A stretch of DNA of 64,000 bases. Source: Streptomyces sp. NRRL F-2664. GTDB taxonomy: Bacteria; Actinomycetota; Actinomycetes; Streptomycetales; Streptomycetaceae. Positions 59,716 to 64,000 of the stretch are shown here, piece by piece (within the stretch, counting starts at the first letter, position 1; each line of letters begins with the position of its first letter). The notes under the pieces were generated by a model. The model searched no databases and had not been told where the DNA came from. It worked only from the letters and a program-made list of their open reading frames with translations. The stretch spans positions 124,001-188,000 of the forward strand of contig NZ_JOFX01000024.1 in NCBI RefSeq assembly GCF_000719345.1, in the 5' to 3' direction. Position numbers and translations under genes: made by a program.

Positions 59716-59751
59716 CGAGAGCCCCGGCCGTCGAAACGGCCGGGGCTCTCG
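59716..59751 (-). terminator. Terminator of the tRNA operon
   Basis: A 16-bp perfect stem (CGAGAGCCCCGGCCGT and its complement) with a 4-base loop (CGAA on the plus strand) lies just past the last tRNA-Val on the minus strand. Confidence 0.8.
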
Positions 59752-59756
59752 GACAG

Positions 59757-59828
59757 TGCGCGATACTGGGATTGAACCAGTGACCTCTTCCGTGTCAGGG
59801 AAGCGCTCTCCCGCTGAGCTAATCGCGC
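59757..59828 (-). tRNA. tRNA-Val (GAC)
   Basis: The 72-nt gene folds as a full cloverleaf. The acceptor stem GCGCGAT pairs with ATCGCGC, the anticodon loop CTGACAC carries GAC, and the T loop GGTTCAATCCC is normal. The discriminator base is A. CCA is not encoded. It is identical to the copy at 59869-59940. Confidence 0.95.
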
Positions 59829-59868
59829 GGGACCGCGGTGCGAAACCGCAGGTGAGGCGTGTACTGCG

Positions 59869-59940
59869 TGCGCGATACTGGGATTGAACCAGTGACCTCT
59901 TCCGTGTCAGGGAAGCGCTCTCCCGCTGAGCTAATCGCGC
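59869..59940 (-). tRNA. tRNA-Val (GAC)
   Basis: This copy is identical over all 72 nt to the one at 59757-59828. Spacing between copies is 40 bp, and no recombinase or att-like repeat is nearby. Confidence 0.95.
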
Positions 59941-59959
59941 GGGGATCCTTGCGGATCAG

Positions 59960-60031
59960 TGGACGATACTGGGATTGAACCAGTGACCTCTTCCGTGTCA
60001 GGGAAGCGCTCTCCCGCTGAGCTAATCGTCC
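59960..60031 (-). tRNA. tRNA-Val (GAC), acceptor-stem variant
   Basis: This copy differs from the other two only in acceptor-stem pairs 2-71 and 3-70: GGACGAT pairs with ATCGTCC. Both base pairs are kept, so the changes are compensatory. Anticodon GAC. Confidence 0.95.
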
Positions 60032-60032
60032 T

Positions 60033-60106
60033 TGGAGGTGGAGACGGGATTTGAACCCGTGTAGACGGCTTTGCAGGCCGTTGCCTCGCCTCTCGGCCAC
60101 TCCACC
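60033..60106 (-). tRNA. tRNA-Cys (GCA)
   Basis: Acceptor stem GGTGGAG pairs with CTCCACC, the anticodon loop CTGCAAA holds GCA, and the discriminator is T as expected for Cys. Unlike its neighbours it has a genome-encoded CCA (60033-60035). Confidence 0.95.
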
Positions 60107-60145
60107 ATGGAGCTGCAGGGGTTCTCGGGAAGATCCCCCACTTCG

Positions 60146-60218
<73 letters not shown>

Positions 60219-60384
60219 AGGTCGCCTTGTTCGCTCCGGGGTCTTCCCCTTCGCTCCCTGGCGACGTGTTGAACTCTAGCGGATTCCCGGGCCAGCTCAA
60301 AAACGCGTTTCCGCAGCGTGCTGCCGCTCGATCACCACAGGTCACCCGGCCGTCACCGCACCGGCGCCGTCGCGTCGCCGGTCA

Positions 60385-60390
60385 TAGACT
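60385..60390 (+). promoter_or_regulatory. -10 box of the leaderless pabB-like gene
   Basis: TAGACT ends 7 nt before GTG 60398, which has no Shine-Dalgarno. Transcription would start at or next to the first codon. Confidence 0.55.
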
Positions 60391-60397
60391 CGCAGCC

Positions 60398-61480
60398 GTG
60401 CACGACCTGCCCCCCATGGCCCGCTTCGGCGGCCTCCTCGCGACCGACCTGCGGGATGTCACCAGTGACCCCGCCGCCCTCGACTCCACCGGCTTCTGGG
60501 CGGTGGCCGCCGACTTCGAAGGGCGCCTCGTCTGCGCGCGTTTCGGGGACGTGCGACCCGCCCCCGTCCCCGAGCCCGTGCCCGGTGCCTGGACCGGCCC
60601 GGACGCCGACCGGTGGACCTCCTCGCTCGACCGCGCCGCGTACGTAGCGGGCGTGCGCCGCATCCGCGAACACATCGCGGCCGGCGAGGTCTACCAGGCC
60701 AACCTCTGCCGGGTGATGTCCGCGCCGCTGCCGGACCCGGACCGCGCCGACGTCGACGCCCTCACCGCGCACCTCGCCCGCGGCAACCCCGCCCCCTTTG
60801 CAGGAACGATTCGGCTCGCGGCGCACGGCGTGGAGATCGCCACCGCATCGCCCGAGCTGTACCTGCGCCGCGACGGCCGCCGCGTCGAGTCGGGCCCCAT
60901 CAAGGGCACCGGCCGCACCGCCGACGACCTCCTGCCCAAGGACCACGCCGAGAACGTGATGATCGTGGACCTCGTACGCAACGACCTCGGCCGGGTCTGC
61001 GCCACGGGCTCCGTGTCCGTGCCCGAGCTGTGCGCCGTCGAGGAGCACCCGGGGCTCGTCCACCTGGTCTCCACCGTCAGCGGCGAGCTGTCCGACGGGG
61101 CCGGCTGGCCCGAACTCCTCGCCGCGACCTTCCCGCCGGGATCCGTCACCGGCGCGCCCAAGTCCTCCGCACTGCGGATCATCGAGGCCCTGGAAACCGC
61201 ACCGCGCGGCCCCTACTGCGGAGGCATCGGCTGGGTCGACGCCGACCGCGGCGCCGGCGAGCTCGCCGTCGGCATCCGCACCTTCTGGATCGACCGGGAG
61301 GCCCCCGGCGGCCCCCGCCTCCTCTTCGGCACCGGCGCCGGCATCACCTGGGGTTCCGACCCCGACCGCGAGTGGGCGGAGACCGAACTCAAGGCCGCCC
61401 GCCTGCTCCGCGTCGCGGCGGGCCGGGGGACCGGCGCGGCCCACGGGGCGAACGGCACCACCGGAAGGACAGCACCATGA
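60398..61480 (+). CDS. Aminodeoxychorismate synthase component I-like (chorismate-binding) protein
   Basis: This 360-aa enzyme aminates chorismate, normally toward p-aminobenzoate for folate. It has the chorismate-binding core GEVYQANLCRVM, ASPELYLRRDGRRVESGPIKGTGR, LVRNDLGRVCATGSV, the FPPGSVTGAPKSSALRIIE segment and the late FGTGAGITWGSDPDREW. It is shorter than anthranilate synthase and lacks a glutamine amidotransferase domain. The start is GTG 60398. The stop overlaps the aminotransferase-IV gene (ATGA), as in pabB-pabC pairs. Confidence 0.9.
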   Translation: MHDLPPMARFGGLLATDLRDVTSDPAALDSTGFWAVAADFEGRLVCARFGDVRPAPVPEPVPGAWTGPDADRWTSSLDRAAYVAGVRRIREHIAAGEVYQANLCRVMSAPLPDPDRADVDALTAHLARGNPAPFAGTIRLAAHGVEIATASPELYLRRDGRRVESGPIKGTGRTADDLLPKDHAENVMIVDLVRNDLGRVCATGSVSVPELCAVEEHPGLVHLVSTVSGELSDGAGWPELLAATFPPGSVTGAPKSSALRIIEALETAPRGPYCGGIGWVDADRGAGELAVGIRTFWIDREAPGGPRLLFGTGAGITWGSDPDREWAETELKAARLLRVAAGRGTGAAHGANGTTGRTAP

Positions 61481-62304
61481 GAATTTGGCTCGACGGAGCC
61501 CTGCGGGGCGCCGACAGCGCGAGAGTTTCCGTCCTGGACCACGGCCTCACCGTGGGCGACGGCGTCTTCGAGACGCTCAAGGCCGTCCGCGGCCGGCCCT
61601 TCGCGCTCACCCGCCACCTGGACCGGCTCACCCGCTCGGCCCGGGGCCTCGGCCTCCCCGACCCCGACCTCGACGAGGTGCGCCGCGCCTGCGCCGCCGT
61701 CCTGGAGGCCGAGCCGGTCGAACACGGCCGGCTGCGCCTCACCTACACCGGCGGGGTCGCCCCGCTCGGCTCCGACCGGGGCGACGCCGCGCCCACCCTG
61801 ATCGCCGCCGTCGCCGCCTCCCCGCGCCGTCCCGACACCACCACCGTCGTCACGGTGCCGTACGTCCGCAACGAGCGCTCCGCCGTGGCCGGCCTGAAGA
61901 CGACCTCGTACGCGGAGAACGTGGTGGCGCTCGCCGCCGCGCACCGGGCCGGGGCCTCCGAGGCGCTCCTCGCCAACACCGTCGGCCGGCTCTGCGAGGG
62001 CACCGGCTCCAACGTGTTCGTCGTGCTCGGCGGGGAACTGCACACCCCGCCGCTGGAATCCGGCTGCCTCGCCGGGATCACCCGGGCCCTCATCGTCGAA
62101 TGGACCGGCGCCAAGGAGACCGACCTGCCCTTCGAGGTGCTCGAGCAGGCGGACGAGGTCTTCGTGACCTCCTCGCTGCGCGACGCCCAGGCGGTCGTCC
62201 GCCTCGACGGCCGCACGCTCGGGACCGGCACCGGGCCCGGACCGGTCACGGCCGAGGTCATGCGGATCTTCGAGGCGAAGGCCGGCGCGGACCTCGACCC
62301 GTGA
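61477..62304 (+). CDS. Aminodeoxychorismate lyase-like class IV aminotransferase
   Basis: This 275-aa PLP enzyme is of fold type IV. The PLP lysine is in VAGLKTTSYAENVVA, the SN phosphate motif is GTGSNVFVV, and the early VSVLDHGLTVGDGVFETLK is the family signature. Its position and overlap with the pabB-like gene point to PabC, which releases pyruvate from aminodeoxychorismate; a D-amino acid or branched-chain aminotransferase is the alternative, as the fold is shared. Confidence 0.88.
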   Translation: MRIWLDGALRGADSARVSVLDHGLTVGDGVFETLKAVRGRPFALTRHLDRLTRSARGLGLPDPDLDEVRRACAAVLEAEPVEHGRLRLTYTGGVAPLGSDRGDAAPTLIAAVAASPRRPDTTTVVTVPYVRNERSAVAGLKTTSYAENVVALAAAHRAGASEALLANTVGRLCEGTGSNVFVVLGGELHTPPLESGCLAGITRALIVEWTGAKETDLPFEVLEQADEVFVTSSLRDAQAVVRLDGRTLGTGTGPGPVTAEVMRIFEAKAGADLDP

Positions 62305-62431
62305 GCGCCTCTCCCCGAGTGCCCGTCTCCGAAGAGCAGTCCCCGAAAAGCGGTCCCTGACGGGCGGTCCGTGCAGGCCGGTCGGTGAACACCGGTGACG
62401 CGGAGCCGCGGGACCGGTAGAACGGCAGGTG

Positions 62432-63274
62432 ATGACCACCACCCTGCGGCCCGCGCAGCCGCTCCAGCGAAACAGCGACGGCACCCGGCGGCAGACCTAC
62501 GAGGTCCGCGTCAACAGCCGTCGTGTCGGCACACTCGAACTGGCCACCCGGTCGGCCGCCCAGCCGGCCGTCGGCGTGATCCGGGACCTGTGGATCGACG
62601 AGGGCGACCGCCGGCGCGGTCGCGGCACGGTCGCGGCGCTCGCCGCCGAGGAGGTGCTGCGCTCCTGGCGCTGCACCGGCGTCGCGGTGTCGGTTCCCGC
62701 CGACGCCGAGCCGGCACTGCGGATGGCCGCGGCCCTCGGCTACCGGGAGACCGGCCGGATCATGGTCAAGGAACTGCCGCAGGAGCCGCCGGACCTCTCC
62801 GCGGGCAGCGCCGGTCGGCCGATGACCCGGGACGAGTTCGACGCCTGGCTTGAGCCGGGCATCGTGGAGTACGGCGCCCGGCTCGTCGCCCCCGGCATGA
62901 CCCCGGAACAGGGCGTGGCCGCCTCCCGCGCGGAGCACGCCAGGATGCTGCCCCAGGGGCCGGACACCCCCGGGACCGACTTCCTGCTCCTGGAGACACC
63001 GGCGGGGGAGCGGCTGGGCACCGTGTGGATCGGGCAGTGCGAGCTGCCGGGCCTCGGCTCCGTCCCGTACGTGTACGACGTCAAGGTCGCGCCCGAGCAC
63101 CGGGGGCAGGGCCACGGCCGGGCCCTCATGCTCCTCGCCGAGCGGACCGTGCTGGCCGCCGGCGGGAGCCGGCTGGGCCTGCACGTGGTGGAGGGCAACA
63201 CCCCGGCCCGGCGGCTCTACGAGTCGCTCGGCTACCGCGACACCGCCGTGAACGCCGCCAAACAGTTGATCTAG
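62432..63274 (+). CDS. Tandem-domain GNAT acetyltransferase
   Basis: This 280-aa protein contains two GNAT folds. The first (residues 25-115) has IRDLWIDEGDRRRGRGTVAAL and the second (residues 130-280) has VYDVKVAPEHRGQGHGRALM and the closing NTPARRLYESLGYRDTAVN. Only the second keeps a clear R/Q-x-x-G-x-G/A loop; the first has RRRGRGT. The N-terminal domain may bind substrate. The start is ATG 62432; GTG 62429 is also possible. The acceptor is unknown. Confidence 0.88.
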   Translation: MTTTLRPAQPLQRNSDGTRRQTYEVRVNSRRVGTLELATRSAAQPAVGVIRDLWIDEGDRRRGRGTVAALAAEEVLRSWRCTGVAVSVPADAEPALRMAAALGYRETGRIMVKELPQEPPDLSAGSAGRPMTRDEFDAWLEPGIVEYGARLVAPGMTPEQGVAASRAEHARMLPQGPDTPGTDFLLLETPAGERLGTVWIGQCELPGLGSVPYVYDVKVAPEHRGQGHGRALMLLAERTVLAAGGSRLGLHVVEGNTPARRLYESLGYRDTAVNAAKQLI

Positions 63275-63299
63275 GTCGTGACCGGACGGGGAGGGAGCG

Positions 63300-63794
63300 T
63301 CAGGCCGCGGTCAGGCGGTCGACGATCTCCTCGATGCGGGCGCGCAGGCCTTCCTGGCTCTTGCCGCCGTCGAGCCGCTCGCCGTCGATCACGTACGTCG
63401 GCGTACCGGTCACGCCGATCGCCTTGCCCTCGGCCTGGTCGGCGTCGACGATCAGGATGTGCCGTCCGTCGATCAGCGCGGTGTCGAACTCCTCGACATC
63501 GAGACCCAGCTCGCGGGCGACGTCCAGCAGCACGGGCTCGCCCCGCTCGGTGAGTTCCGCGGTCCGGGCCAGCAGCGCCTCGGCGTAGGGCCACCCCTGC
63601 CCCTGCTCGGCGGCCTCCTCGGCCGCCTGTGCGGCGGCGAACGCGTGCTTGTGCTTCTCCAGCGGGAAGTGGCGCAGCCGGATGTCCAGCCGGTCGCCGT
63701 AGCGGGCCCGCAGGGCGCGGACGTCGTCCAGGGCGCGGTGGCAGTCCGGGCACTGCAGTTCGCACCAGACGTCGAGGATCACGGAATCGGTCAT
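63300..63794 (-). CDS. DsbA-family thiol oxidoreductase (FrnE-like)
   Basis: This 164-aa protein has the thioredoxin-fold DsbA form without a signal peptide. The active-site motif is CPDC (ELQCPDCHRALDDV, about residues 15-18), with RLRHFPLEKHKHAFAAA and the cis-Pro segment GVTGTPTYVIDGERLDGGKS. It resembles FrnE-type cytoplasmic members that oxidise or isomerise disulfides. The start is ATG 63794. It converges on the GNAT gene with a 25-bp gap. Confidence 0.88.
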   Translation of the reverse strand: MTDSVILDVWCELQCPDCHRALDDVRALRARYGDRLDIRLRHFPLEKHKHAFAAAQAAEEAAEQGQGWPYAEALLARTAELTERGEPVLLDVARELGLDVEEFDTALIDGRHILIVDADQAEGKAIGVTGTPTYVIDGERLDGGKSQEGLRARIEEIVDRLTAA

Positions 63795-63977
63795 GCGACC
63801 AGTCTCCCAGTCCCCGCCCGCCCCGCCGACCGGCACCTGGGGAGGAGCCGCGACCCCGAGATCCCCCGGAGATCCGTCCACGGGCGGCCCAGCGCCTGGC
63901 CCCTACGGCGGCGGGCGGTGCACGATGGACGGACGGGGACGACGGACCGCCCCGCCGCCGAGAGTCCGGAGGACCGC

Positions 63978-64000
63978 ATGCTGGCCGAGACCATTTGCTC
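63978..64000 (+). CDS. Start of a gene cut by the window end
   Basis: ATG 63978 (MLAETIC) follows GGAGGA at about 7 nt spacing, so a gene begins here and runs past the window. Only seven whole codons are visible, so nothing can be said about function. Confidence 0.4.

Overview
The window is a high-GC (roughly 72%) stretch of an actinobacterial chromosome, almost certainly Streptomyces. The codon third positions are nearly all G or C, there are many GTG starts and ATGA or GTGA stop/start overlaps, and several genes have a -10 hexamer 6-9 nt before the start codon (leaderless). The gene order is one I recall from the Streptomyces core chromosome: glnA4 cluster, infC-rpmI-rplT, rRNA methyltransferase, histidine kinase, pheST, argCJBDR ... 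argH, metNIQ, cobalamin genes, a tRNA cluster, pabB/pabC-like genes. I see no integrase, transposase, CRISPR array, prophage or biosynthetic gene cluster, so this is mainly housekeeping DNA. Its interest lies in regulation, unusual fusions and odd single genes.

Layout. 0.1-4.5 kb: a FadR-type regulator divergent from a glutamine-synthetase-like gene, an aldehyde dehydrogenase and a short-chain dehydrogenase; by analogy with Streptomyces GlnA4 this is a small amine (ethanolamine-like) utilisation operon. 4.6-9.3 kb: a fold-type III PLP enzyme, then a membrane-anchored protein, an orphan mycosin-type subtilase and an SseB-like protein in one operon, then a DUF1844 protein. 9.35-17.3 kb: the translation block. 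infC has an AUC start and a long structured leader with a terminator-like hairpin; rpmI, rplT, a SpoU methyltransferase, a PAS histidine kinase, pheS and pheT follow. 17.3-25.2 kb: an NsdA-like regulator, NUDIX hydrolase, 3-hydroxyacyl-CoA dehydrogenase, Tat-exported glycosidase-like protein, DUF1918 protein, a divergent EamA transporter/MocR regulator pair whose start codons overlap, and a histidine-phosphatase-like protein that has lost its catalytic histidines.

25.5-35.9 kb: arginine biosynthesis. argCJBDR form one operon behind an ARG-box-like promoter, and argH lies 4 kb further on behind a second one; in between are a membrane protein and a minus-strand trio (HEAT repeats, PNPOx-like, L,D-transpeptidase). 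36-46 kb: a lipoprotein with a duplicated four-cysteine domain, a HAD-like gene broken by a frameshift, a TetR/MFS efflux pair with a clear operator, a beta-helical membrane protein, a PlsC-like acyltransferase, a glycerophosphodiesterase, a sigma factor, a GNAT protein and two small membrane proteins. 46-49 kb: a 28-residue leader peptide ending in Cys/Met codons precedes the metNIQ methionine importer, which suggests attenuation. 49-57.5 kb: a GNAT protein, the cobalamin genes cobL, a BluB-CobT fusion with a 490-residue low-complexity N-terminus and a Met8-SUMT fusion (cobA), then a SpoU methyltransferase.

57.6-64 kb: a Ser/Thr kinase, a 61-residue membrane protein, a minus-strand tRNA operon (Gly-GCC, Cys-GCA, three Val-GAC), a leaderless pabB-like gene with a pabC-like partner, a tandem GNAT protein, a DsbA-like thiol protein and the first codons of one more gene. 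Apart from the leader peptide, the gene calls follow protein family motifs read by eye; no database search was run.
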